Part shown: positions 17,864 to 27,600 of the stretch, in pieces
Layout: each line of letters starts with the position of its first letter
How positions within the stretch are numbered: the first letter of the stretch is position 1
Source: an uncultured Bacilli bacterium
GTDB lineage: Bacteria; Bacillota_I; Bacilli_A; RF39; UBA660
Assembly (NCBI GenBank): GCA_934096235.1
Contig: CAKOLO010000001.1
Span: forward strand, 62,001-126,000
Reading direction: 5' to 3'
DNA: 64,000 nt
The notes under the pieces: generated by a model
Told to the model about the DNA's origin: nothing
The model's input: only the letters and a program-made list of their open reading frames with translations
Databases searched by the model: none
Translations under genes and position numbers: made by a program

Positions 17864-19681
17864 ATGGCTAAAAAAGGTACAATTAAGAAGAAAAAAACCA
17901 TAAAACAAGCTAAACCTAAAACTAAGAAAAAGTCATCTTTTAATATAATAATTTTACCTAAAATAATAGTAACTGAATTAATAACACTTATTAGAAGTGT
18001 AGGAGTAGGTATATTTGGTACATTTGATATGATAATATCTTTTATTGTGTCATTCTTTAGTTACTTAGTATGGGGTGTTAAAAACATCGTAGAAAGTATA
18101 TGGGAATATTTCTTCAAAAGAATATGGCTAGAAATATTTGCATTATCAACAGCAATCTACGAAGGAACAAGATATACTTTTTCAATAATATTTTATGACT
18201 TTCCATTATTCATATATAATAAATGTAGTAAAACAGTATATGATATTTATAACTATATAAAACGTAGAATTGAAATACTAAAAGATGTAGCTAAAAAAGA
18301 AAAAAAAGAAGAAACAAAAACATTAAGTCAAAAAATAGAAGAATATATCAAAAATAAATATGATAACTTATCATTCGTAAAAGCTGCTCGTGAAAGAAAA
18401 GAAGCAAGTCTTATAATAATGACAGTTAATCCTAACGGAGATGATGCTGTTAGAACAGAAGCTAAACAAACATATAGATATTTAGCTAAAAATAAAGAAG
18501 GAAAACTAGTAAAAGGATACTTCGCAGCACTTTCTAAATTAGATGTTTATTCTTACTTAATAGATGAAGAAATGACAGTATATGAAATAGAAACAAACTG
18601 GGCAATTAACTTCTTTCATACTGAATCATCTAGTCTAAAGAGAAAAATGAAAAATAAAGACTTAGTATTCTGGCTAGCCCAATTATCTACTTATATAAAA
18701 GCAGGTATACCACTTACAGATGCTGTTAAAGTCTTAGCTGATCAAGACAAAAGAAAAAAATATAAATCAGTATATGATGCAGTTATTTATGAACTTACAA
18801 TGGGTGAAACATTTTCAGAAGCATTAAATAAACAAGGAACAGTATTCCCAGCGTTATTAATAAATATGATTAAAAGTGCAGAAATGATTGGTAATATAGA
18901 AGGAACACTAGATGAAATGAGTGCATATTATCAAGAAGTAGAAGACACAAAAAGAGCAGTTGTTAGTGCTCTTGCATATCCATGTATAGTATTAGTATTT
19001 GCAATAGGAATAGTAATATTCATGCTTACATACATAGTTCCACAATTCGTAGATGTATATGAATCAATGAATGCAGAACTAAACCCAGTAACAGTAATAA
19101 CACTAAATATTTCAGCATTCTTACAAAATGAATATATGACTATTATAGAAGTAGTATTAGCAGTAGTATTAATTTATATATACTTATATAAGAAAGTTAA
19201 AGCATTTAGAGCAATGATGCAACATATATTTATGAAATTACCAGTAGTAGGTAACTTAATAATATATAAAGAAATATCCTTATTTGCTCGTACATTCGCA
19301 ACATTAAATAAAAATAATGTACTTCTTACAGATAGTATAGATATTTTAGGAAAAATAACTTCGAATGAAATATATAAAAGTATAATGTATAGAACAATAA
19401 ACAACCTATTAAAAGGTGAAAAAATGAGTGAAACATTTAAAGATAACTGGGCAGTACCTCAAGTAGCATACTATATGATACTTACAGGTGAATCTACTGG
19501 TGAACTTGCAACAATGCTTGATAAAGTAGGCGACTATTACCAAAAAATGCAAAAGAGCTCAGTAAATATGATCAAAACATTTATAGAACCAATAATGATC
19601 GTATTCTTAGCACTAGTAGTAGGTTTCATACTTATCGCAATCGTAGTACCAATGTTTGGTATGTATTCAACATTAAGTTAG
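17864..19681 (+). CDS. GspF/PilC-family inner-membrane platform protein with long N-terminal extension
   Basis: Residues about 265-605 contain the two copies of the type II secretion F domain (FWLAQLSTYIKAGIPLTDAVKVL near 267; FARTFATLNKNNVLLTDSIDIL near 470; TGESTGELATMLDKVGDYY) and three to four membrane segments, as in GspF, PilC and ComGB. These proteins form the membrane platform for pseudopilus or type IV pilus assembly. The first 250 residues are unusual: a lysine-rich start, long amphipathic or hydrophobic stretches at about 28-115, and a charged linker. A prepilin peptidase follows 13 nt downstream. No GspE ATPase or pilin gene is in the window, so the rest of the machine must be elsewhere or is reduced. 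Confidence 0.88.
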   Translation: MAKKGTIKKKKTIKQAKPKTKKKSSFNIIILPKIIVTELITLIRSVGVGIFGTFDMIISFIVSFFSYLVWGVKNIVESIWEYFFKRIWLEIFALSTAIYEGTRYTFSIIFYDFPLFIYNKCSKTVYDIYNYIKRRIEILKDVAKKEKKEETKTLSQKIEEYIKNKYDNLSFVKAARERKEASLIIMTVNPNGDDAVRTEAKQTYRYLAKNKEGKLVKGYFAALSKLDVYSYLIDEEMTVYEIETNWAINFFHTESSSLKRKMKNKDLVFWLAQLSTYIKAGIPLTDAVKVLADQDKRKKYKSVYDAVIYELTMGETFSEALNKQGTVFPALLINMIKSAEMIGNIEGTLDEMSAYYQEVEDTKRAVVSALAYPCIVLVFAIGIVIFMLTYIVPQFVDVYESMNAELNPVTVITLNISAFLQNEYMTIIEVVLAVVLIYIYLYKKVKAFRAMMQHIFMKLPVVGNLIIYKEISLFARTFATLNKNNVLLTDSIDILGKITSNEIYKSIMYRTINNLLKGEKMSETFKDNWAVPQVAYYMILTGESTGELATMLDKVGDYYQKMQKSSVNMIKTFIEPIMIVFLALVVGFILIAIVVPMFGMYSTLS

Positions 19682-19694
19682 GGGAGTTTTAAAT

Positions 19695-20462
19695 ATGCAA
19701 ATAGAAATAATGATTTTAATAACAGTACTAGGTGCTGTAATGGGTAGCTTTTTAGGATGTATGGGTTATAGAATACCTAACAAAATAAAAGCTACTTCAC
19801 CTAGAAGCTTTTGTAATGAATGTGGTAAAACACTAAAATGGTATATGAATATTCCAATATTATCATATATATTCTTAAAAGGAAGATGTGCTTACTGTAA
19901 AAAACCAATTAATTTTATTTATCCATTCGTAGAAATAGTGTGTGCATTATTATTCTTATGTAACTATTTAATGTATGACTTTACATTTGAATTTTGGATC
20001 ACAACAATACTTACATGTGCATTAATGGTGACAATAATCAGTGACTTTCTATATTACTATATTTCAGATAGAGTATTAGTAATATCAGGCATAGCAACTA
20101 TTATTACATTATGTGTATACTTAAGTATGAATGATGTATTTAAACATATTATATCTTCAGCTTTATTATTTGCTATAATGTATAGTCTTAAATTACTTGG
20201 AAATTATATGTTTAAAAAAGAATCTTTAGGAGATGGAGATATCAAATTAATGGCTATAATAGCACTAGCTCTAGGAGCAATAAACAGCTTCGTAGCACTA
20301 TTTATAGGTTCAGTAGTGGGACTTATATTCTCGCTTATAATTAGTAAGAAAAATAAAGAAGGAATTATTCCATTTGGTCCATTCCTTCTAATAGGCGCAT
20401 TAATGACATTATACTTTTCAAATATAATAACACCACTCATAACAAAATATTTAATATTCTAA
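19695..20462 (+). CDS. Prepilin peptidase/methyltransferase (A24 family)
   Basis: This polytopic membrane enzyme of 255 aa cleaves and N-methylates type IV prepilins. The N-terminal domain has GSFLGCMGYRIP and two CxxC pairs (CNECG, CAYCK), marking the bifunctional form. Catalytic aspartates are in DFLYYYISD and in the GDGDIKL motif. GIIPFGPFL is also typical of the family. About seven hydrophobic segments are visible. It lies directly behind the GspF gene, so the pair forms a pilus or competence-type operon. Confidence 0.93.
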   Translation: MQIEIMILITVLGAVMGSFLGCMGYRIPNKIKATSPRSFCNECGKTLKWYMNIPILSYIFLKGRCAYCKKPINFIYPFVEIVCALLFLCNYLMYDFTFEFWITTILTCALMVTIISDFLYYYISDRVLVISGIATIITLCVYLSMNDVFKHIISSALLFAIMYSLKLLGNYMFKKESLGDGDIKLMAIIALALGAINSFVALFIGSVVGLIFSLIISKKNKEGIIPFGPFLLIGALMTLYFSNIITPLITKYLIF

Positions 20463-20466
20463 ATCA

Positions 20467-20495
20467 AAAGATATTCAAAATGAATATCTTTTTTT
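20467..20495. terminator. Bidirectional terminator between prepilin peptidase and L,D-transpeptidase
   Basis: AAAGATATTC/GAATATCTTT perfect 10-bp stem with an AAAAT loop and T-run, between converging genes. Confidence 0.85.
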
Positions 20496-21747
20496 AGTTA
20501 TGTACTAATACTTTAGTACCAGCACTTACATTTTCATAAATAGTTTTAGCAGCATCATGAGGCATATTAACGCATCCATGACTACCACTATTATAATGTA
20601 TATCTCCGCCAAATTCACTTCTCCAAGCTGCATCATGAAGGCCAATACCACCGTCAAAAGGCATCCAATAATAAACGTGACTTTTATATCCAGGACCCTT
20701 TAAATATGTATCATAAGTTTTATACTTAATAGGAAAATATCCAATACGAGTAGGTGTACTATCTTTACCAGTAACACACAACGTAGTTAATATTATATCT
20801 TTATCTTTATATAACTCAACAGTTTGATCACCTATATCAACTTCAACATACATATCAGGCAATACTTCTAATTTACTAGATTCGATATATCCATATTGTA
20901 AATCTTCAGTTTGTACATAATCATAAATTCCATCAGTACTAAGTCTCAATACTTTTTGATATTTTTCAATACTAGTTAACTCTTGCTTATCATCTTCTTC
21001 ACTATCGTAAAGACTAGATGTTTCTTTTAAATAAGCAAAATCATTAGTAGTTATAGTTTCATTAGTATTTACTTCTTCCTCTTTATTTTCTTCTATAACA
21101 GTTACTTCTTCATTATTATTTTCTTCATTATTAGATTCATCTTTAATATCAGTATTTTCTATATCATCAGGGTTTAATTCAGGCATAGTAACTTCATCAT
21201 CATTTTTAACTTCCTCGTTATTTTTCTCTTCAGTATCAGTATCAACATCAACTATAGGAGCTTCATCAAGTCCATGAGTACAAGCACTAAGACCATATCC
21301 TAGTCCTAAAGCAGATACAAGAGCTAAAGCACCTGCTAATAATTTACTTCCTTTTTTAGGCTTGCAATGAGTATATTCTTCAATAACTTCATTATCGTTC
21401 TTAACTTCACTTATACTTTCATCATGGCTTAAATCTTCTTCAATACCATACTTAAATATTAAACTTATTTGACATGCTATAAAACTTTCACGAGCATCTT
21501 CATACTTTTTACCACCAAATCTAGATAGAGAAGAGTACATCTCATATTTAGAAACATATTCTTCATAGTCACTTTTAACTTCACTATATTTAGTATTAAA
21601 TTCATGTGCTTCAATAGCTATATCATTAAGTTTACTAATACTTACTCCATTATTTTTCATAGTATTATATTTTTTAATAAGTTTATTTACATTAGAAGCA
21701 TATAAGAACATCTTACTTTTTAATTCTTTTAATAATTTATTATTCAT
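20494..21747 (-). CDS. Membrane-anchored L,D-transpeptidase (YkuD domain)
   Basis: The 417-aa protein has a cytoplasmic helical N-terminus (1-130), one membrane span at about 135-155 (LLAGALALVSALGLGYGL), an acidic D/E/N-rich linker to about 260, an SH3-like stretch (YDYVQTEDLQYGYIESSKLEV) and a C-terminal YkuD catalytic domain ending with SGSHGCVNMPHDAA, holding the active-site His and Cys. Such enzymes make 3-3 peptidoglycan cross-links outside the membrane. The start is the ATG at 21747 behind GGGGGAT; the longer upstream frame lacks a ribosome site and overlaps the TGATATAAT promoter on the minus strand. Confidence 0.9.
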   Translation of the reverse strand: MNNKLLKELKSKMFLYASNVNKLIKKYNTMKNNGVSISKLNDIAIEAHEFNTKYSEVKSDYEEYVSKYEMYSSLSRFGGKKYEDARESFIACQISLIFKYGIEEDLSHDESISEVKNDNEVIEEYTHCKPKKGSKLLAGALALVSALGLGYGLSACTHGLDEAPIVDVDTDTEEKNNEEVKNDDEVTMPELNPDDIENTDIKDESNNEENNNEEVTVIEENKEEEVNTNETITTNDFAYLKETSSLYDSEEDDKQELTSIEKYQKVLRLSTDGIYDYVQTEDLQYGYIESSKLEVLPDMYVEVDIGDQTVELYKDKDIILTTLCVTGKDSTPTRIGYFPIKYKTYDTYLKGPGYKSHVYYWMPFDGGIGLHDAAWRSEFGGDIHYNSGSHGCVNMPHDAAKTIYENVSAGTKVLVHN

Positions 21748-21865
21748 ATCTATCCCCCATAAATATACATATATTATATCATATGTGATACATTTAGTCA
21801 ATTTTATACCTAATTGACTAAGCATATTTTATGTTATATAATTAATAAAGAAAATAGGTGATCAA

Positions 21866-23425
21866 ATGTATATAGATAAAATAATAAAAAAAGAAACAAT
21901 TACATTACTTATATCAGTAGGACTTTTATTAATAATATTTATAGGTGTTTCCTTTGCTTCATTCTTTAAAATAGATGAAGGAAAAGACAATGTAGTAGAA
22001 ACAGGAGACTTAAATATATCATTTTGTAATGATTCTACATGTGACACTACTTATGAAAATATAGGTCAAGTTATTGGTACTACTAAGCAAGACGGAACTT
22101 CTATTCCAGCTTCTATTTATCCTTATCCAAATGATGGAACCTATTCAAATGCAACACCTTATATCTTTAAAGTAACAAATACTGGTACTATGGATGCAAC
22201 AATAACTATAAAATTAAAAGAAGATGAAGACTTTCTTCCAACTGGAGACTATTCAGAATATCAAAGACTAACTAGTCTATATTCAGAACATCTAAAAGTT
22301 GCTGTTAGAAAGAAAGTTTTAGCATCAGGCTCAGAATATCAATTAGGTGATGCTAATTTAGATGGTATTGTTAATTATGATGATGTTATGACAATTTTTG
22401 ATATCTCCAATGGAGACATTGAAGCAAATGATGTTCAAAAAATCACCGCCGATGTAACTTGCAATGGAGTAGTGGACCTAGAGGATGCGACATTGTCTAT
22501 AGATGCGATAAAAGGATATAATGGATATAATGAATTTAAGGCGAATACAATTAGTTCATTTAGTACTCTTTCAAATAATATAATATATAGTGGAGATAAA
22601 ATCGCACCAGGTGAAAGTGTAACATACTTTTTATGGTTATATATGGACGAAACAACACCTAATCAAGCACAAAAGACATATTTTGTTGGTAACTTAAATA
22701 TAGAAGGTGAATTCGTACCTGATAATATTCCATTTAGTGAAGCATCATGGTCAAACATAGCAAGCAATATAAGAAGTGGAAATACTGGTGCTTATAAAGT
22801 AGGAGATACTAAAGAAGTAGACCTAGGAACTCTAGGAAAACATAATGTAAGAATAGCAAATATCTCAACGCCTAGTGAATGTTCTACTAGCGGTTTCTCA
22901 CAAACTGCTTGTGGCTTTGTACTTGAATTTGAAGATATAATTACAACACATGTGATGAATAGTACTGATACTAATGTTGGTGGATGGCCAGCAAGCAAGT
23001 TATATACTTATGTAAATAACGATATATATAATATGCTCCCATCAGATTTAAAAAATGTTATTATAGATACAACAGTAGTATCAGGACATGGTAGTACAAG
23101 TGGAGAAACAAACTTCACATCAACAGATAAATTATATTTACTAAGTACAGCAGAAGTATGGGCACAAGGAAGTTCAAATCCAATAAGTAGAGATACAGCA
23201 AGAGATAATACTAGACAACTAGATTACTATAAAAATTTAGGAGTAACAACAAATAGTTATAGTGGAGCAATAAAGAAAAACGGAACTACAGCTTCTTATT
23301 GGTGGCTTCGCGCGGCTCATTCTAATTTTACCGACTTTTTCTTGAGTGTTTACAGTAACGGGGATTGGAATGGCAACGTTGCTAATAGTTCAAACGGTGT
23401 CGCGCCAGCTTTCCGATTGGGCTAA
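21866..23425 (+). CDS. TasA-like secreted protein with nested dockerin and C-terminal DUF6273-like domain
   Basis: The 519-aa protein starts with a SipW-type signal (LLIIFIGVSFASFF). The TasA-like sandwich begins at about 35 (GDLNISFCND) and continues at 225-290 (IAPGESVTYFLWLYMDE). Between them, at about 156-220, lies a dockerin-like module with two calcium-type repeats (GDANLDGIVNYDD; DVTCNGVVDLED), so the dockerin is inserted in the TasA fold. Residues 295-519 form a DUF6273-like domain with many aromatic and Asn/Ser residues, ending WWLRAAHSN...GVAPAFRLG. The last 126 nt are about 48% G+C by hand count, far above the surroundings, and resemble the variable region of diversity-generating-retroelement targets. 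A diverged, broken paralogue follows. Confidence 0.8.
   Translation: MYIDKIIKKETITLLISVGLLLIIFIGVSFASFFKIDEGKDNVVETGDLNISFCNDSTCDTTYENIGQVIGTTKQDGTSIPASIYPYPNDGTYSNATPYIFKVTNTGTMDATITIKLKEDEDFLPTGDYSEYQRLTSLYSEHLKVAVRKKVLASGSEYQLGDANLDGIVNYDDVMTIFDISNGDIEANDVQKITADVTCNGVVDLEDATLSIDAIKGYNGYNEFKANTISSFSTLSNNIIYSGDKIAPGESVTYFLWLYMDETTPNQAQKTYFVGNLNIEGEFVPDNIPFSEASWSNIASNIRSGNTGAYKVGDTKEVDLGTLGKHNVRIANISTPSECSTSGFSQTACGFVLEFEDIITTHVMNSTDTNVGGWPASKLYTYVNNDIYNMLPSDLKNVIIDTTVVSGHGSTSGETNFTSTDKLYLLSTAEVWAQGSSNPISRDTARDNTRQLDYYKNLGVTTNSYSGAIKKNGTTASYWWLRAAHSNFTDFFLSVYSNGDWNGNVANSSNGVAPAFRLG
23299..23425 (+). other. G+C-rich 3' tail resembling a DGR variable region
   Basis: By hand count about 60 of 126 bases are G or C, against roughly 30% around it. 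The tail encodes WWLRAAHSN...NGVAPAFRLG and ends in a very G+C-rich stretch (GTGTCGCGCCAGC), placed where the IMH element of a diversity-generating retroelement would be. No reverse transcriptase or template repeat is in the window, so the call is an inference. Confidence 0.45.
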
Positions 23426-23450
23426 AAGATATATTAAAAAACAATATATC
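23424..23450 (+). terminator. Terminator after the first TasA-like gene
   Basis: AAGATATATT/AATATATCTT perfect stem with a short A-rich loop; the T-tail is weak. Confidence 0.65.
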
Positions 23451-23502
23451 TTCTATTTTGCAATTAATTATGTTAAAATTATTTTAAAATAAGAAGGTAT
23501 AT

Positions 23503-24397
23503 ATGTATATAGACAAATTAATAAAAAAAAGAAGTTATTACATTATTAGTATCAGTATCACTACTTGTTATCATATTTATAGGTGTTACTTATGTTAAGT
23601 TCTTAAGTGTTGATAAAGGACAGGATACTGTAATTAATATGGGAGATTTAAACATAAGTTTCTGTAAAGATACAACATGTGATACAGCTTATACAAATAT
23701 AGGTCAAATTATTGGTACAAAAGTAGAAAATGGAACAACAGTGCCATCCAGTATTTATCCATATGCAGGTAAAACTGAGTATTCAAACGAAACACCATAT
23801 ATATTTAAAGTGGAAAACACAGGGACTCTTGATTCAACAGTTAAAATAAAATTAAAAGAAGATGCATCATTTGCGCCAAGTGGAGAGTATAGTAGTTATG
23901 CAAGACTTACTAGTAAATATGCAAGCCATTTAAAAGTTGCAATAAAGAAAAGAGTGCTTTATAAGGACACCGGTTATCAACTTGGCGACGTTAATATGGA
24001 TGGAATAGTTAATTTAGGCGATAGCGATTATTTAACTGGCTCAGATGCATTAATTTCAGGAAGCACAATCGTTCTTACAGAGATTCAAAAACAACTTGCT
24101 GATATTAATGGTGATGGAAAACTTAATACAGCGGATTCAACGTTAATTTGCAGTATGGCTGCAGGACTATATGATAGTATCTATTCAACAAAAGTATATA
24201 ATTATACAACAACAACAAACGCAACTTCTGCGATAAAGTCATACATGGGTACTGTTACTTATTATTGGTTACGTTCAATATACCAAGGCTTTTCTAATTG
24301 CTTTTATTACATTACATCTGATGGAAAAGACTATGGAGGAGATATTATTCAAGGTGTAGAGTCATTAGGAATAAGTCCAGTATTTAGAATAGGATAA
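23503..24397 (+). pseudogene. Frameshifted paralogue: TasA-like/dockerin protein with shortened DUF6273-like end
   Basis: With AAGAAGGT as ribosome site, the ATG at 23503 starts the same MYIDK-type signal as the upstream gene. An A8 run at 23523-23530 (A7 in the paralogue) puts the rest out of frame, and the first frame soon meets a stop. From 23531 the second frame is intact to 24397 and reads through the membrane segment, the TasA-like part (GDLNISFCKD), a dockerin (GDVNMDGIVNLGD; DINGDGKLNTAD), then directly into the last 35 residues of the DUF6273-like domain (YWLRSIYQGF...SPVFRIG). About 280 residues present in the paralogue are missing. Either a decaying copy or a slippage-controlled gene. 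Confidence 0.75.
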
Positions 24398-24405
24398 TAA
24401 AACGC

Positions 24406-24434
24406 TTTACAAACTAAAATACTAGTGTTATAAT
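24406..24434 (+). promoter_or_regulatory. Promoter of the ileS T-box transcript
   Basis: TTTACA, 17-bp spacer, TATAAT: a strong promoter with start near 24441. Confidence 0.8.
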
Positions 24435-24440
24435 TAGTTC

Positions 24441-24646
24441 ATTCAAAACAAATGAGGAAGACGTTATATAATGGATTTTATAGAGAACTAGTGGTTGGTG
24501 GAAACTAGAAAATGAAATTATATATAGATCACTTCTGATGTTACCTATGGATAAGATAGGTACGCAAATATTGCGTTAAAATAATTAAGATAATAAGAGG
24601 GATGGTACCGTCTACTTGTAGACTCCTTGGTAACCATTCTTTTTTT
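24441..24646 (+). promoter_or_regulatory. T-box riboswitch controlling ileS
   Basis: The leader contains the T-box core GGGATGGTACCG (24599-24610), a terminator in which GGATGGT..CC pairs with GG..ACCATTC before a T-run (24640-24646), and an upstream Stem I region. ATC at 24528-24530 is a candidate isoleucine specifier codon. Uncharged tRNA-Ile would stabilise the antiterminator and allow ileS transcription. The downstream gene confirms the amino acid. Confidence 0.9.
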
Positions 24647-24662
24647 ATAGGAGGGAAAAAGT

Positions 24663-27600
24663 ATGAAAGATTTTGAAAATTTAAGAAAAAACTCAGTAGA
24701 AGAAAATGAAGCTGAATTAATTAATTTTTGGAAGAAAGATGATATCTTAAACAAATCAATAGAAAACAGAAGTAAAAATCAAAATTATGTTTTCTATGAT
24801 GGACCTGCAACAGCTAATGGCAATCCAGGACTTCATCATATGGTAGCTAAATTTCTAAAAGATACTTTCTGTAAGTATCAAACTATGAAAGGCAACAAAG
24901 TAATTAGAAAAATAGGTTGGGATACTCATGGTTTACCAGTAGAAGTACAAGTAGAAAAAGAATTACACTTTGATGGTAAAAAAGATATAGAAAAGTATGG
25001 AATTGAAAAATTCAATCAAAAATGTAAAGAATCAGTATGGACTAATGTAGATGCATTTAATAGACTTACTGATGAAATGGGACAATTAATTGATTTAGAA
25101 AATCCATACATTACATATGATAACAATTATATTGAAACTGAATGGTATATCTTAAAGAAATTCTTTGATGAAGGATTATTCTATGAAGGAGTTAAGATTG
25201 TGCCTTGGTGTCCTAGATGTGGAACAGGACTTGCATCTCATGAAGTAGCTCAAGGTTATGAAAATGTTACTGCTAATACTGTAATAGTTCCATTTAAGAA
25301 AAAGAATAGTGATGAATACTTCTTAGTATGGACAACAACTCCATGGACATTAATTGCTAACTTAGCACTTTGTGTTAATCCTAAAGAAGATTATGTAACT
25401 GTGTCAAGTAAAGGATATAAATTTATACTTGCTGAAAAGTTAGTTCCATCAGTACTTGGAGAAGATTATGAAATCTTAGAGAGATATAAAGGTAAAGATT
25501 TAGAATATACTGAATATGAACAATTAATGCCATTTATAGATGTAAAAGGTAAAGCATTTTTCGTACTTTGTGATGAATACGTTACTACTGAAGATGGTAC
25601 TGGTGTAGTACATATTGCTCCTGCTTTTGGACAAGATGATGCTAACGTATGTAAGAAATATCAAATTCCAGTAGTAAATCCAGTCGGAGAAGATGGAAAA
25701 TACACAGAAGGTCCATGGAAAGGACAAAATGTATTTGAAGTAGATGAAATAGTTATTAAATGGTTAAAAGAAAACGATAAACTATTTAAAAAGATTAAAA
25801 TGGATCACGATTATCCACACTGTTGGAGATGTCATCACCCATTACTATACTATTCAAGACCAAGTTATTATTTAGAAATAACTAAGATTAAGGATAAAAT
25901 CATCGAAGCAAATAAAACAGTTAATTGGTTCCCATCATTTGTTGGTGAAAAGAGATTTGGAAACTGGCTTGAAAATTTAAATGATTGGGCTATCTCAAGA
26001 AATAGATATTGGGGAACACCACTTCCATTATGGAGATGTGAATGTGGTCATATGGAAATGATCGGAAGCAGAGAAGAGTTAGCAAAAAAAGCTACTACTA
26101 AGGTTGATCCAAAAACTATAGATTTACATAGACCATATGTAGATGATATTCATATTAAATGTCCAGATTGTGGAAAAGAAATGAATAGATGTGAGGAAGT
26201 AATAGATTGTTGGTTTGATAGTGGTTCAATGCCATTTGCTCAATATCATTATCCATTTGAGAATAAAGAATTATGGAAGAGTCAATTCCCAGCAGACTTC
26301 ATTTCAGAAGGAATTGATCAAACAAGAGGTTGGTTCTATTCACTAATCGTAATAAGTGTATTCTTAACAGGTAAGAGCCCATATAAAAATGTATTAGTAA
26401 ACGAACTATTATTAGATAAAAATGGACAAAAGATGCATAAATCAAAAGGAAATGCAATCGAACCATTCTCACTAATTCATAAATATGGTGCTGATCCAAT
26501 TAGATGGTATATAGCTTACGCTTCACCTGTATGGACTCCACTTAAGTTTGATGAAGATGGTGTTAAAGAAGCAAATTCTAAACTATTTAGTACACTTAAA
26601 AATACTTATACATTCTTCACTATGTATGCTAATGCTGATAAATTATCAACAGAAGACTTTGATATAAGTAATGATAAATTAGATCAAATAGATTATTGGC
26701 TATTATCTAAATACAATAACTTAATTAAAAATGTAACTAATTACATGGATAAATATGATTTAAATAAATCAGTTCATTTAATTCAAGACTTCGTATGTGA
26801 CGATTTAAGTAACTGGTATATTAGACGTAATAGACGTAGATTCTGGGAAAGTGAACTTACTGATTCTAAGAAAGCAGTATATAAAACTACATATGATGTA
26901 TTAGTTGGTGTATGTAAATTAATAGCACCAATTAGTCCATTCCTAAGTGAAGAAATCTATCAAAAATTAACTGGAAAAGAAAGCGTTCATTTAGCAGATT
27001 ATCCAGTATGTGATGAATCTCTAATAGATGAAAAACTAGAAGAAAAGATGGATTTAGTAATCGAATTAATTAGTTATACTAGAAATATTCGTGAAGAAGC
27101 TAAAATCAAAGTACGTCAACCAATCAAAGAAGTAATATTTGAAGAAAAATATAAAGAATTAGTTGGTGAATTTGAAAGTTTATTTAAAGAAGAACTTAAC
27201 GTTAAAGAAGTAAACTGGACAAATGACTTATCTAAATACATAACTACTTCATATAAACCAAACTTCAAAGAAGTAGGTAAAGTATTTGGAAGCAATATAA
27301 AAGCATTCACTGAATATCTAAATAATATTAGTGAAGATGATTCTAAGAAATTAGAAAGTGGAAAACTAACTATTACATTAAATGATACTGAATATAATGT
27401 TGACTCTAGTTATGTATTAAAAACAGTAAATGCTAAAGAAGGATACAAAGCAGTAATGCTAAATTACAAAACTGTTATTATAAATACAGTACTAGATGAA
27501 GATTTAATTAATGAAGGTTTAGCTCGTGAAATAGTATCTAAAGTACAAAATCTAAGAAAAACAAGTGACTTTGATATTTCAGACAGAATAGATATGAAAT

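Noticed and set aside
23639..24397. Second TasA-like gene starting at the ATG at 23639
   Set aside because: That ATG is inside the TasA-like domain with no ribosome site; the paralogue shows the true start at 23503, before the poly-A frameshift.
24828..24839. ileS inactivated by loss of the HIGH motif
   Set aside because: GXHH is a known working variant of IleS2; the rest of the enzyme and its T-box are intact.
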